64,000 nucleotides of DNA. Source: Hippopus hippopus (Eukaryota; Mollusca; Bivalvia; Cardiida; Cardiidae). Shown here one piece after another: positions 33,164 to 45,675 of this stretch. The notes under the pieces were generated by a model. It did no database searches, had not been told where the DNA came from, and saw nothing but the letters and a program-made list of their open reading frames with translations. The stretch is from the NCBI GenBank assembly GCA_946811185.2, contig OX328097.1, forward strand, positions 58,929,063 to 58,993,062. The letters are read 5' to 3'. Every line of letters begins with the position of its first letter. Positions within the stretch are counted from its first letter, which is position 1. The position numbers and the translations under genes were made by a program.

Positions 33164-36100
33164 CTAGTTAAACAGAAGGTCCTCATCATGGTCATCGTCT
33201 ATCAAGTTGTTTGGCTCTTCCGTTAGCATACCCTGTCTTTTCAGTTCTTCCTTTACTCTTTCTTCCTCTTTTCGGATCTTCTTCTTCTTTTCTTGAATCT
33301 TTTTTAATCTATTAGTTATACAGAATATGGAATAGATAATCACTTTCAAACTTGTGTTTCCAATTATCCAATAGGAAGATGGAAATGACTCTGACAGACA
33401 GACGACTCCAAAACAAAATCCCTCTGCCTTTAGTGGAGGATAAAAAGTATTCCAGCATGACAAATTGTTTTATATACATGTACATATTAATTTTCCTGCT
33501 CAAATACATGCAATGCACATGGCTAAAAACCAACAAAAATTATGGGAAAAAAAATCTAAACTGTGTCAAATATGGTTTCATATATCGTATGATGACATGA
33601 CTCTTGCACAGAATATGCTTAGACTGGTTTGGGATCTAATTGGTCAAAAAGTTACGATACAAAGTTATTACCCACTAGACCAGTATTTATCTATTTTGTT
33701 AACATTTTTGCATGAAATTGTCAATAATTGCATATTTTGTTCCTAAAATTTGTAGGTATGATTAAAGGAATATTATGCTGTACATGTATTTACTTACCTT
33801 GTGCTTGTGTTTGCTTCTCAATGCATAAATACTTTGATAACTAACTTTTCGGTCTCATGTGATATATTTTCTCACGCAGCTTAAAGGAAATACAATGTAT
33901 AATGACCTGGCAGCTTACTACAAGTGATCGACACTGACTCTGTGATTAGTGAATTACACATTTTTTTCTAGCTTTGTAAATCATTATGCTAAAAGGTAAT
34001 GCATATGATCATTCATTTTTTGTCCTTGTTTAATACACAATTTTGAAGGCTACTTTACTGTCCTTTCAACACTTTCCTTTTGCAAGGCTTGTACTTGAGT
34101 TTTGACAGGTGTAAAGTCTGACATTATCAGAAAAAGATTAACCTACCTAAAAAATTCTTCCCTTTCTCTCTCGTCTAGTTCAGTTGTAATATAGGATAAA
34201 GTGTTTTCTATACGTGGAATGATTACTGAAAAGTACATAATTGCAAAATTACTCCTCAATGCTTTGTCAAACTAAATGCTATGAAGCCTGTAATAAAGAA
34301 ACTCTTTCTGAAGGGATATAAATATTATATACAATATTTTGTCTTTAGCCCATAACAATACACTTAACTCTTTACCAACGACAAAATCTTAGCCTTGTCC
34401 ATATTGAAAGCATTTGCAGATGAGAAATGAAACCAGCATTTTCTCCTTTTCTCACAATGTTTTTAAAAGATTTTTTTTCTCCAGGTCATTTAAATTCGTG
34501 TTTGTGTGTTAAAGGCTTAAACACTCTGTACAAGCCAACATACGCACAGTGCCATTTGCATACTAACTTCTTTCATTTTGCTGCAGACTACTCTTGAAAT
34601 TACATGTACGGTGTTAACTGAAGAAACTACTGATAGAAGGCACTTTCTTGTTTCCCTACAGTATTTTCATCAATATGTTCATATGTTGTCACAAGCCATT
34701 GAACCATTTCCCATACAGAGGCTCACTAACTATAAAAAGAGTGTCCTGATATTTATGATATCATTATTTATCCCTAGTTATTGCACAGGCAGAACCCCCC
34801 CCCCTCCCACCCGCTAAGACTACAGACATACATTATCTTACCATGTTCAATAGCATTAACTCTTCTGTTTGTTATTTTGATAACTTCATCCAAAGTCACA
34901 AAGGAAGTCTGCAGTGAAGCAAGCTGTACAAGCAGTTCAACAGCTTTGGCATAGTTTTTCTTCAGTCTGTCAATCTGTTGTCCTCCACGGGAAAGACCTG
35001 TCAACTCGTAACCTGAAAAAAAAATGTTAAAATGTTTTTTCACAAGTAATACACAATGACTGTCTTTCACTTTTTTTACTTGAACATCAACCATATTCTG
35101 AACTCCTCTATCAATCTGTGACATGAAAATGCACAGCATAACCCTTTACCATACAATACCAAGATTTAACTTCCCTGAAAAAAGGAAGGCTTATGGAAAC
35201 ATTGTGGGAAAAAAAGAAAATGCTCTTTACTAGCATTTTCTTTTTTCACATGTACATGATCTTACATTCATGAGTGTTTATGTATTATCATTTTTATCAA
35301 ATGAGTTGACTAAAATTATATGGTACAAGCCTTGGCAGGCATCATGTACATTTTAGTCAACAAACTGGACAACAAGAGGGCCATGATGCCCCTGTATCGC
35401 TCCACTGGCTAATAAGTAAAAACCCTACATGCCAAACATTACAATACTTGGTCAATTAGTTTCGAACTAGAAAAACATACAAAAATTTCTCTATAAAATC
35501 CCATGAGAGAGCCATTTTTGACCACAGAGCTATAATTACTTTACTCCTGGTAGACGTCCACAAGATAAAGCCCCATACCAAATAATACAGGTCTATAATG
35601 TGTGGTTATAAACGAGAAGATTTTTAAACTTTCCTCAATAAGGCGACCTGTAAAACATGAGACCCCTTAGACGGAGCTAAATTTGGTAGCCCTAGTTTTT
35701 ATGGTTAGTAACAAGAAGATTTCTAAAGTTTTCACTATATCAGCCCATCATGTAAAACTTGAGACCACTGGGGTGGGGGCAAACTTGACCCCAGGGCTAT
35801 AATATGGGCTCTCTTGGTAGAGGCCAAATGGATATAGCTACATGCAAAATTTGGTAGCCCTAGGCCTTATGGCTAGAAAAGAGAAGATTTTTAAAGTTTT
35901 CCCTATATATACCCATGTAAAACTTGTGACCCTGGGGTGGGATAAAATTTGACCCTAGGGCTATAATTTGGGCAATTTTGGTAGAGGTCCACTAGGTAAA
36001 GCTACATGCAAAATTTGGTGGCCCTAGGCCTTATGGCTAAGTACAGGGAGATTTCTAAAGTTTTCTCTATATAACCCCATGTAAAACTTGTGACCACCCC

Positions 36101-39100
36101 TGGGCAGGGTCAAATTTGACCCCAGGGCTACAATTTGGGCACTAGATAAAGCTACATGCAAAACTTGGTAGCCCTTGGCCTTACGGCTAGGTACAGGAAG
36201 ATTTTTAAAGTTTTCTCCATATAAGCCCATGTAAAACTTGTGACCCCCCCAGGGCGGGACCAATTTTGATTCCAGGGCTATAATTTGAAGGAACTTGGTA
36301 GAAGTCTACTAGATAAAGCTAAATGCCAAATTTTGTAGCCCTAGGCCTTACGGTTTCAGACATGAAGATTTTCAAAGATTTCCAATATTTTTCAGTTTTG
36401 TTGCCATGGCAACCAGAGTTTTTGAAGGAATCAAATTCTTTCAAGAAATTCTGAAGAGGACCATGGCAGGATCATTTCTGTGAAGTTTCATCAAAATTGG
36501 ATGGGTAGTTTCAGAGAAGAAGATGTTTGAAATAAAAGTTAACACACGCATGGACGCACAACGGACACCGGCTCATGACATAAGCCCGCTGACCTTCGGC
36601 CAGTGGAGCTAAAAATGAAAATACATAAACACTCATGTGAGATTCTATTTATCACATAATATGAATGACAGACAAATAAGTATTCTGCATCATCACCTTC
36701 AGCCTACATACCGTTCATGGGTCCATGTTTACAAATATATTTCTGTTTGAAATGTATACATACGAGGGTTGATCAATAAATTTGTGGACATCGCCCACAA
36801 CAGCTTTGTTTTGTATTTAAAAACAAAGCGAAAATTGTAGAAAATATCTCTGATCTTTTATGAGTATAGTGTATGAATTTCACATAAAAATTACAGTAAC
36901 TTTACACAAAAACAAGAATTTACTACACCCATATCAATGAGATCACCGCAGATCAAGCGCAAAATAAGGTCAAAAACGATGTCAGCGTTACACAAAGTAA
37001 CAACCATTAGCATCCACACAGCGTTCATGTCAATGCACCCACTGAGTTTTCATAAAACGACTTGTCGATAGATCTCAACACCGCAAGTGCCTTGCCCTGT
37101 AGGTTGTCGAAGCCTGTAAACATGTGACCCTTTAACTCGGCCTTTAACTTGGGGAACAAGGCAAAATCGTAGGGAGCAAGATCAGGTGAGTATGGTGGGT
37201 GTTCCAAGATCTCGGCCCCTAGCTGGATGGTGATGGTTGTCTGGGTTTCCAATGCTCGGTGACTCAGAGCATTGTCTTGGTGCAGAATAATGTTATCCAA
37301 GTCAGTGTAAACATCTGGCTGCTTCTGTCTTATCGCTGTAAGTAGGTTACGACGGATGACCTGAAATTGCAATGATCCGTCTTAAAACTGTAAAATTACC
37401 GTTTTACTACAACAACTGCTACTGAAAGTAGTATACTTAATGGGAGAAACAGTTATTAAAAATATTCCTACTTTCGAGTAGTACTCGGCATTCACCATCA
37501 CAACACATGGCACGGCGTGGCACAGCAGTAGTCCTCGGCTGTCGAAAAAAATGATAAACATGTGTCTTCCCATCGATCTACAGGCCTGAGCTTTCTTCGG
37601 CGGCAGTGAATCAGAGTTCTTCCACTGGCTACTCTGTTGCTTCGTCTCTGGATCATAATAATAAAGCCAGGTTTCATCAGTAGTGATAATCCTGTTGAGA
37701 AATTGCTGGCCTTCCTGTTTGTATCGTCTCAGAAACCGCTGACTATGCCCCACTCTTGTTTCCATCTCCTGTTCTGACAGTATCCTAGGTACCCATCTCG
37801 CACTTAATCGTCTCAAGTCATATTCAGGTTTACAGTCAATATCTTCTGAACAGAACCATAACTCGAGCCTGTTTCTTTACATAGTTGCCTAATTGTTGTC
37901 TGCCTATCCCTGTCCATCACCTCTTTTACCAAAAGAACATTGCCGTTACTCCATTTTTCCGTTGGTCCACCGCACCTTTGATCGTCTTCAATGTCCTCTC
38001 TGCCCTCACAGAATCTCTTGTGCCACTTGTAAATCAGTGATCAACATACGTTTTCCTTTCCAGAAACCTTCTCAATATTCTGTTTAGTCTGTTGTGGCAT
38101 CATTCCTAATTTCACACAAAACTTTATCACAGCTCTTTGCTCTAATGACGTCGCATGTTGCTCTGACGCACACACCCCTGTCTCAATTGACATCGTTAAC
38201 AAAACAAGATAACAATTTTAAAAGCTTGTTTTTTCCGGTTCTGAAGACGTTATGCAATGATGTTGACGTCATTTCCGTTATGTGCGAATGCGCACCAAAA
38301 TTAGTCGTAATTCTAATGATGTGCCATTCTCAAGAATATATAATTATGAGCTGCGGTGGTGTTACTGCACCGGGTTGCCATGGTGATTCGTAGCGTCCAT
38401 ATACCAAATAAAGTTCTGTTAGAATTTGCACACATGTATTGTCAATTTATGGTTCCACAAAATAGTAGAATTCAATAGCAGTGCAATTATTTGTAATGGA
38501 GATATCGACGGTGTCCACGAATTTATTGATCAACCCTGGTACACACAAAGTAGCTCTGTGACATTTACATCATGAGTAGAATGAAACAGTTTATACAGAG
38601 GGTAAATCGAAATATACCCACCATGGTTTTGTTGTCTTTGAATAACTTATGCTGCATTTCTTCTTGTTATTAAACATGAAAATCATGACAATTTCTGCAT
38701 ATATACGTTTTAGCAACAACGATGTCATTTTCCCGTGAAATGACAAAGTACATGTAGTACAATTTCTGACACATGCTGTGCTTGGTTTCGCCTGTTTCAC
38801 ATGCTCATAACTACAAAAATAACTAGAACCGCAACCTAATGAATGATAAAACACCAGACGTATCAAAAATATGTCATGGGTTTAATGTACTGCTGGAGCA
38901 GGTTTCAAGTGATAAAATGTTTTTCTACCCTATCAGAGATAGAAATCATCATTTGAGCTACACTCATACTGTTGTCTGCACATACTTTCAATTTGGTCCA
39001 GTATAAAATTCTATTTGGTCAGCACTATCATAGTACACCACGGAAGGCATTTCTCTCTTTTGACAGAAGAGAAAAGATTAAGTTCACGATGCAACTAGAG

Positions 39101-42100
39101 TTTCTGATAACCACTCTTTGAGGGTATGGGCAAGATGCTTCAGAGACCCAGCCTAGCTAGTACTAAGTAAACTTGGGAAAGGCTATAAACAAGTGTGCTT
39201 CTGTTGTGTAAAAAGAGTAAAACACAATTCAATCCAATTTTGTACATAAGATATTTTAACTTCCCATGTTACAATACTTACTATCCACTCCATCTACAAA
39301 ATGCTCAAATACAGGCAGTAAAACACCTGAAAATAAAAAAAAAAGCATATTCATCAAAAGACAAAAATAACCATTACAAAAGGACAAAGACTACCTTGGT
39401 CCATTGATGCACAGATGTAACAAAAACTACCCCAAATCACATAATAGAAAGAATTAGAAAAGAAGGTAAATGAAACTTTCAACAGTAAGGGCAAACATTT
39501 CAGACAAGGATCAAAAGCTTGTTTCAAGTAAATACTCATTCTTCTACAATGTTTTCCAAAGCTGTAAACTATAGGGGTATAAAATGTTACAATTGTCAAA
39601 TAATGGGTTAACAGCCCAGTATGTAAAGCTGCATGCCTAAAAATAAAGGAAATTCAAACCAAATTCAAATTAACTGGTGACAGTATCTTCATATTTTCAG
39701 GCAACATCTGAGTCCCGAATTCTATGCCTGCATCAGAATCTGTCTAAATTCTGTTTATCATAAACAATCTTTTTTGATCTACATTGTGAATGAATTTGGG
39801 AAAGGTTTCTATTTATTAAAAGTAAAGACGTTTAAGATAACTCAGGGTTTCTTTGTTTAAATTAACTTTAGAACAAGATTAGAGTTCACCTTCTATGCAG
39901 TTTGATCTACTGTCCCACAAAGAGGAAGATACAATGGCCTTAAGTTCAGATTAAAGAAATTGCATAGCTAGATCATTTTTACAAATAGAACCTGTCCAAT
40001 ACATGGATCCGTGGAAATCGATATTTGACCAATCAGGTCATCGCATTTATTTTACCCGATGTGTAGCCTTGTTGTCTGCTATTTCGGCTCCCAAATAAAC
40101 GACTGTTAACGTTGGAGAGGTGCGATGGTATTTATTTATTTTGTGTTTTTAAACGCTTGAATTTAAGAAAAAGTTTAAAATATGTGATTTGCGAACGTGT
40201 ACCGCTGACGTGAGATCACGCAGAGGCTGTAGACAAGTTTGCATCAGATTGCAAATAACATACAATTTAATCTTGGATTAAAACTTTCTGCTATTTACAT
40301 TAAGCATACTGACGTGAATTCCTTACTATATATTCTTCACTAAAAGTAGATTCCAATTATAAAAACGTCTAACTTGAATTATGTACTGTTGGAAGTTCAG
40401 CTCAAAATGCAACTTTTATTGATTAAATAAACTTTTAACTCATTTCAAAGTGGATTAGCACATCTGTCATTTCAAAGGGTGTGTCGGTAAACTGATAACT
40501 GATAGGAAGAGTGTTTGATTGCAAACCGATCTGCCGCCCTAATCAAGTTGACAACCCGTTGTCTTCAGTATATCATAAGATAAAACAAACTACCGTGAAT
40601 GATATTAACAGGTTTGTTAATTGATAGCACACTTTTAAAATCACCAGACAACCCTTTTTCCCTTAACCTGAAATTGAAATTTTTCATAAACTTACACCTC
40701 CCTGTAGAATCAGACAATCTATGAATTTTTCGAAATGCTTGTAATTCAGTGTTATTCAATTGAGTATGATGTTGAGACGACTTAACTAGCCTTACGAAAA
40801 CAATGGGTATCTTTCTTTTTTTCTGTGGCAAAACGGAGGATTGTTGAGGTGTTTCATTCTTGAAGTTCAAAACTTTGCTAAAACATGTAGATCTATTACA
40901 TAGTCCGTAGCCCCCGTAATTCGCACTTTAAGTACATGTCCTTGTGTAAATTAGTTAAATGATCTTTGAATTTCTTACCGAGAATTCTTCATCGGCAGAA
41001 ACATGTGATAGAAATATTTTTCTGGAATTTTATTCAGAGAAACAGTCATGACAGAACAATTGAAGTAGCCTATCTGCTATACTGTATATGTATTTACTGT
41101 GGTTGTTTGGGAGTCCTTGGCAACAGTAACCAAGGAAGTCGGTTTATCTTATCACCACGGATCCATGTATTCATTCTATTTGACACTTTGTTGGTTACCC
41201 AGTACTGGGCAAAATATGGTACAATGTGCATGCCCAGTGCACCACTCTATGTGCTTATGATGTTTCCTTACCAGAGGTACAATGTACATGCAAAAAATTA
41301 ATACTTTTTTAACGCAATTACTGCTGTGAACATAAACATATTCAAAATAGTACTCAGTCTTGAGTGAGGAATCAATACTGTCATAAGAAACATTATCAAC
41401 CCTTAATCCCCAACTAAGATTTAAACTCTCAACATTGGATTACTGGCCCCATAGGGTACCACTTAGCTACTATAGTTTGACCTAGAAATTCATACCTGCT
41501 ACATTGTCTTTCTTTGATCTTACTTTCAACTGAGCTCTGTTTACATTTTGCAGGACTACATGGTTAAAGTCACCTGTGGTGAACTTGGCCTCTGCAAGTG
41601 AGAAAACTGACTCCTTCATAACATCACCCATCTTCATCTTGGTCTGTAATTAATAGCAGACATTTTAGGTAGTTCTTTGTCACATTCAGCATGTAATTAT
41701 TGAAAATAGTTGATGCTTTACCTCTATTTCTTATAATTATTTCATGATAGAAACATATATGTACACACTCAAAGTACAACTGGTAACCTGAAGTATGAAT
41801 ATTCATTTTTTTTCCAGGAAGGGTATCAATATTAATGCTACTATCAATGCCTGGGGGACTTTGTGTGTTATCTGACAATTTCAACAAAGCCTGTTATCAG
41901 TGTCTGATCCAGGATTTGAAAAAAGAGGGGGATTGTCCCCCATCACTCTGAAAAGCATGGGGGATTTCTAAAAAGTATGGGGGATCAAAATCAACTACAA
42001 AACGCAAGAAACAGAACTTATCTCTTTTGTATTTATAAAACACTTTTAAGTCTATTGTACTGTGCCTTAGTATTGTTCATACCTAACACAAAATCTTACT

Positions 42101-43884
42101 TTGAAACTCGAAAGTCATAACTGTAAACAGAAGTTAAAATGCTAGTCCCTACACTTTCATCACTTACGCTCACCTCTGCATCGCACAGGCCTTGAGATGT
42201 ATGTAGAATAACAGATTTTTCCAAAACTGATTGTTCATCTTCAATGTCACCCACTCTATTTGTTTGGGTGTACATGCAAAACATTATCAACTTCCGGGAA
42301 TTGGTATTAATCAATACTAATTTTGTAATATCCAAATAAAGTAATCTTGACAGCTTTGGTATGTATTTGGATGGAAAGGCAATACTTGACTAATATTTAT
42401 TTTAATAAATAAGTGTTGGAGTCATGTAATCGATATATTTAAATCGAGAAGAAAAAAAAATGGCAGACATTTTTTTTTTGTACAATCAAAGTCCGTGAGG
42501 TAAGAAAGGGAAGTCACTTTTGATTCATAGGAATTAACTGATGCAGTTGTAACTGTTTTTACATCAACGTTCAAGCGTTAAGTTTTACAAGTAATCGAAC
42601 ACTAATTGCCTTATTTTTTGTGCGACTATCACGCACTGGTTTTGAAAATGTGCGTGAATAATTAAAAACTCGGGCGATTCTTGTAATCATGCACTCTGGA
42701 TCAGACACTGCTGTTATACAACTGAAAACATGTGTATTTAAATGAAAAAGAATCTTATACCTCAATAATTTTTTTCAGAATCTGTCTGAATCGCATGGTC
42801 AAGGCATCTGATTTTTTCTTCAATAAACTGTGTCCTTTTTGAGCACCCTTCAGTCTTTGCTTCATGGTGGCCAAGGCCCTAAAATTAAATGTGCAAGGTA
42901 GTATTTTCTATCGAACAACAACATACTTGAAAATCCACTATTGGACCTCATTTACTAACCATTGTAATTACTAAATTCAAGGTCTAGCCCTCAGTCAGAC
43001 TAGCTGAGATTATTTAGCGAGATACAATATCTCAGCCTATCAAATGGCTTATCTTGAAATCTAAAATAAGAACAGTATTCAGCTTTGCCATTCTCTGTCT
43101 TCATGCAAGTGACAGGTCAGGTTTGCAAGACTTTTTTTATTCCACATGTGACAGTTGTCTCGGCAACCAACAATTTCATTAATTGGCTTCTTTTATAGTA
43201 AACTAATTGGATGTTTTGGTAACAAGGTAATTGTGTAGTTGTATTGCACAATGACGATTTTCATGCCTAGTCTTACCTGGCTGCAATTTGTTTCAAAATA
43301 TAATGCCATATCCTGAAAGGTTTACAAATGCTCAGAAATATTAACAATTTACCTCATGCCGACTTTTAACGCCCCTTGGTAACCAGCATTTTCCCACAAT
43401 GTTTTCTACCATATCATAGAAACATTGCACCATTTGAGTCACCTTAAAATTGTCGTCTGCAAATGCTTTTGCTTTAGACATGGCTAAAACTTTGTCGTCT
43501 GGTAAAGGGTTAAAGACTTAAATGTTCAATCAATCGATGCCAGGTATTAGGGGAAAAAAACGTCACAGACTGCAAACAAAACTATAATTACCTTGTAACC
43601 GAAAGCCCCGATCATACAAATCAACTTAACGAACTTGTCTGTTACCGAAACTACCGTAAATCTAATTCTACAATCAACGATCCTTCAAAAAAAATACCAA
43701 GACAACTTTAATGAATTTTAACTTTACAATACGGTAAATTCAAACTTTATCAAACATTGAATAGTCACCTGTAAAGGTCGTGTTTCGTAAGGATAACTGG
43801 GATTTTGATATAGGTATAGGAAAAAAGCTATCACACTACTCACATTCTTGAAGGAAAAACGTTTATTCTATCCTTCCCTGACAT
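33164..43884 (-). CDS. ATP6V1D: V-type proton ATPase subunit D, complete, seven exons
   Basis: Exons in transcript order: 43884-43844, 42878-42761, 41643-41496, 39326-39282, 35012-34842, 34225-34147, 33308-33164. All borders are GT/AG, every split codon joins, and the coding length is 747 bp (248 residues, the family's usual size). The start [14 protein letters not shown] matches the family N-terminus. Also seen are [60 protein letters not shown] and the charged end DEDLLFN. Subunit D forms the long helical hairpin of the V1 central stalk; with subunit F it carries rotation from ATP hydrolysis to the membrane proton channel of acidic compartments. It looks intact. Introns hold a mariner, a reversed Helitron-like element and MITEs. 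A Penelope-like fragment lies 130 bp or more upstream of the start. Confidence 0.97.
34367..34517. repeat. Family A MITE, internally deleted
   Basis: It starts TTAACTCTTTACCAACGACA, loses the left hairpin arm, and continues CCAGCATTTTCTCC to TGTGTTAAAGGCTTAA. It lies in the ATP6V1D intron between 35012-34842 and 34225-34147. Confidence 0.6.
35143..35255. repeat. Family A MITE fragment
   Basis: ACCCTTTACCATACAATACC, then a decayed hairpin (AGAAAATGCTCTTTACTAGC). Confidence 0.5.
35372..36615 (-). mobile_element. Helitron-like element (family H), reverse orientation
   Basis: Read on the minus strand it starts TTTTTAGCTCCACTGGCCGA and ends CCAGTGGAGCGATACAG, then a GGCATCATGGCC hairpin and CTCTTGTT. 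The interior holds about five units of roughly 160 bp (GTAAAACTTGTGACC, AGGGCTATAATTTGGGCA, AAGCTACATGCAAAATTTGG). It is non-autonomous and lies in an ATP6V1D intron. Confidence 0.55.
36763..38539 (-). mobile_element. Mariner-family transposon with both inverted repeats
   Basis: It is 1777 bp between TA dinucleotides (36761-36762 and 38540-38541). The left end CGAGGGTTGATCAATAAATT is inverted at the right as AATTTATTGATCAACCCTGG; arms continue about 30 bp. It encodes a broken transposase on the minus strand and lies in the ATP6V1D intron between 39326-39282 and 35012-34842. Confidence 0.9.
37025..38193 (-). pseudogene. Mariner transposase, disrupted
   Basis: The reading begins with a plausible ATG at 38193, followed by a helix-turn-helix-like N-terminal region. 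An in-frame stop lies near 38040 and frame changes near 37820 and 37380. The catalytic segments are visible: [15 protein letters not shown] (first aspartate), [11 protein letters not shown] (second) and [20 protein letters not shown] (third). Thirty-five residues separate the last two aspartates, one more than standard mariner, so one residue has been gained or the family differs. Not expected to be active. Confidence 0.85.
39330..41490. other. ATP6V1D intron, no further gene supported
   Basis: Open frames 40565-40870 (minus) and 40966-41301 (plus) lack recognisable motifs and fit no flanking exon phase. Between 38920 and 39020 a short family A remnant occurs, and a partial SINE lies at about 39111-39175. 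Confidence 0.4.
41887..42760. other. ATP6V1D intron, nothing recognised
   Basis: AT-rich sequence without a supported repeat or exon. Confidence 0.4.
43350..43513. repeat. Family A MITE, internally deleted
   Basis: TTTACCTCATGCCGACTTTT, GGTAACCAGCATTTTCCCAC, right end GGTAAAGGGTTAA (TTAA at 43510-43513). It lies in the first ATP6V1D intron. Confidence 0.7.
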
Positions 43885-44029
43885 TTTCTCGCGAATTTAG
43901 AGGAACCGGAAGTGAACTAGTCATATGAGAATCCTCCGTTGTGAAGAGCTAGAAGGCAGTGTTCAGTTTCTGCTTAACCGCTTCCTCTGAAAAGACCGAA
44001 ATATTTTCTAGATTGTTTCACACCAGGGA

Positions 44030-44790
44030 TATATATATACAAAAATAACATCACATGGGAGTATATATGAATAAGGTTTATTGCCAACCGGTTTCGCTTT
44101 GAAAGCTCATCAGGGCAACAATAAATCACGTAGCAACGTCGCGTTGCTACACACATAACGCAATAATTGATGACGTTATGGCTTAATGTTCAATTTAGGC
44201 ATAAATCTATTGATGAATGATTGTTCTTTAAGTAACCTAGCTGAAACATTGTCGTTATGCATTTTAAAGAAAGGAAAGATCGAGAATTTCGGAGAGGTTT
44301 TGGAACATTTATCTAAATGCGCACTTAAAGGCATTTGTCTTGTTAATGGGTCTCTGACTTGTTGATAATGTACTGTTTTTCTGTTCCTTAAATTCTCACC
44401 GGTCTGTCCGATGTAAAATTCCCTACACCCATTACAAATTAAAACATAAATAACATTTTTAACAGTACAGTCCATATTTTCTTTTACAAAAAAAGTTTTA
44501 TCATTTAATTTAATGTTGTTACCTTCAATAATGTAATCACACAGTCCACACCGTGGTTGTCCACACTTTTTTACGCAAGCGGCTGTGTCTAGACTGAACT
44601 CCGACCGCGTAATAAGGCGTTTAAGATTAGGGAGCTGTCTTTTACATTTTATGATTTTAGTGTCTGTGATTATACTATTCATTTTTTCATCCCCGCTTAG
44701 AATAGTCAAGTTAGATCTAAGTAATCCGAATAGTTCACTGTTTTTAGGATTGTGGGTGGATACGAACGGTATAATAGGTTACCAGAGTGT
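44030..44790 (-). mobile_element. Penelope-like retroelement, 5'-truncated
   Basis: The minus strand carries the C-terminal endonuclease region of a Penelope-like element (44176-44780). A 3' region follows with GATGAGCTTTCAAAGCGAAA and CCGGTTGGCAATAAACC, typical of these elements. The reverse transcriptase domain is absent. It sits between about 145 and 900 bp upstream of the ATP6V1D start and in the same orientation. Confidence 0.85.
44176..44780 (-). pseudogene. GIY-YIG endonuclease domain of a Penelope-like element
   Basis: The open frame has a cysteine cluster KKCGQPRCGLCDYI (zinc-binding linker of this class), then NVIYVLICNGC and EFYIGQTGENLRNR, the GIY-YIG nuclease core. Next come the HLDKCS segment and the end KEQSFINRFMPKLN. 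About 200 residues are open, to a TAA stop. An in-frame stop above 44780 and loss of the reverse transcriptase mark it as a truncated copy. In full elements the nuclease nicks target DNA for priming. Confidence 0.88.
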
Positions 44791-44799
44791 CTCTTTTGC

Positions 44800-44950
44800 C
44801 AGAACTTTTCACTACCCTTTCAAAGACACTAAATTACGCTATGAATTCCTCAGGAAATAAAAAGTCTTTCAAAGACATTTTCCATCGTTTAAGCCACAGT
44901 TAATTTGTCGTTTGCAAATAATTTGGATTTTATCATTTGGTACATCAAGC
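44800..44950. repeat. Family A MITE fragment
   Basis: CTACCCTTTCAAAGACACTA and TTTAAGCCACAGTTAATTTG followed by GTCGTTTGCAAATAATTTGG match family A's right half in reverse; the hairpin is lost. Confidence 0.5.
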
Positions 44951-45417
44951 AATAAAAAAAAAAAAAACCATCGAGTCGAGATCGTGGAAAGTAATTCCTG
45001 CCCTTACACCCTCTTCTCGCATTTCATGGACGTGTTTTTCCCTACAAATGCGGTAAGCTCGCCCTTTTTTCTTAACAACACGTTTCAGAAGAAAACCGTG
45101 ACTAGCTCAATATTTAAACTATAATACGACTGTGTTAAACTCTTACCTACGTCAAATATGTTTATGTATTAATAATGTTGAGTATAGAACGCGAATGCTT
45201 GCTTCTGCAAGTGATTTAAGAGTTATATCTCATTTTTTTCATTATACCTTCTAGAGAGGCATGAGTTGTTTATCATCCATTTGAAACAGCAACGATTACT
45301 TAAGTTTGTTATCTTTTGTTTTAATGTCAAAATAAGGCCAACACCAAAAAAACATTCAGACTGTTTATAGCCAAGCCTATAACTTTAAAGTGCAAGACAC
45401 AAAAATATAAATGAGTA
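44951..45417. other. Intergenic, nothing recognised
   Basis: I looked here for N-terminal exons of the downstream peptidase gene (protease-associated domain) and found none. Confidence 0.4.
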
Positions 45418-45675
45418 ACTCTCCGTAAAAAGGGGACTTAATGCATGTGCAAAAAGTATCGACTCATGTTAGCTTGAAGCAATGTCAGTCTACGCAGGAT
45501 GATAAGGGTCGAAACTTTTTTTTTTTGTAAATATTCTGCATGTCCAAGGGCCATTCTATATTATGAACCAGTTGGTTGTTAGACAAAATGGATTTTTATG
45601 GATCCATAACCATGTGATGACTTACTTGGTATAATGCATCACGGGGATTCATTTAACCCCTTTTCCCGGAGCGCC
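45418..45675. repeat. Family B MITE copy
   Basis: AAAAAGGGGACTTAATGCAT, AAAAGTATCGACTCATGTTA and the far end ATTTAACCCCTTTTCCCGGA. Confidence 0.7.

Noticed and set aside
40565..40870. 101-codon minus-strand open frame in an ATP6V1D intron
   Set aside because: No recognisable motif, and ATP6V1D is complete without it; kept as unexplained sequence.
40966..41301. 111-codon plus-strand open frame with hydrophobic stretches
   Set aside because: Lies in an intron of the opposite strand with no splice context and no family resemblance.
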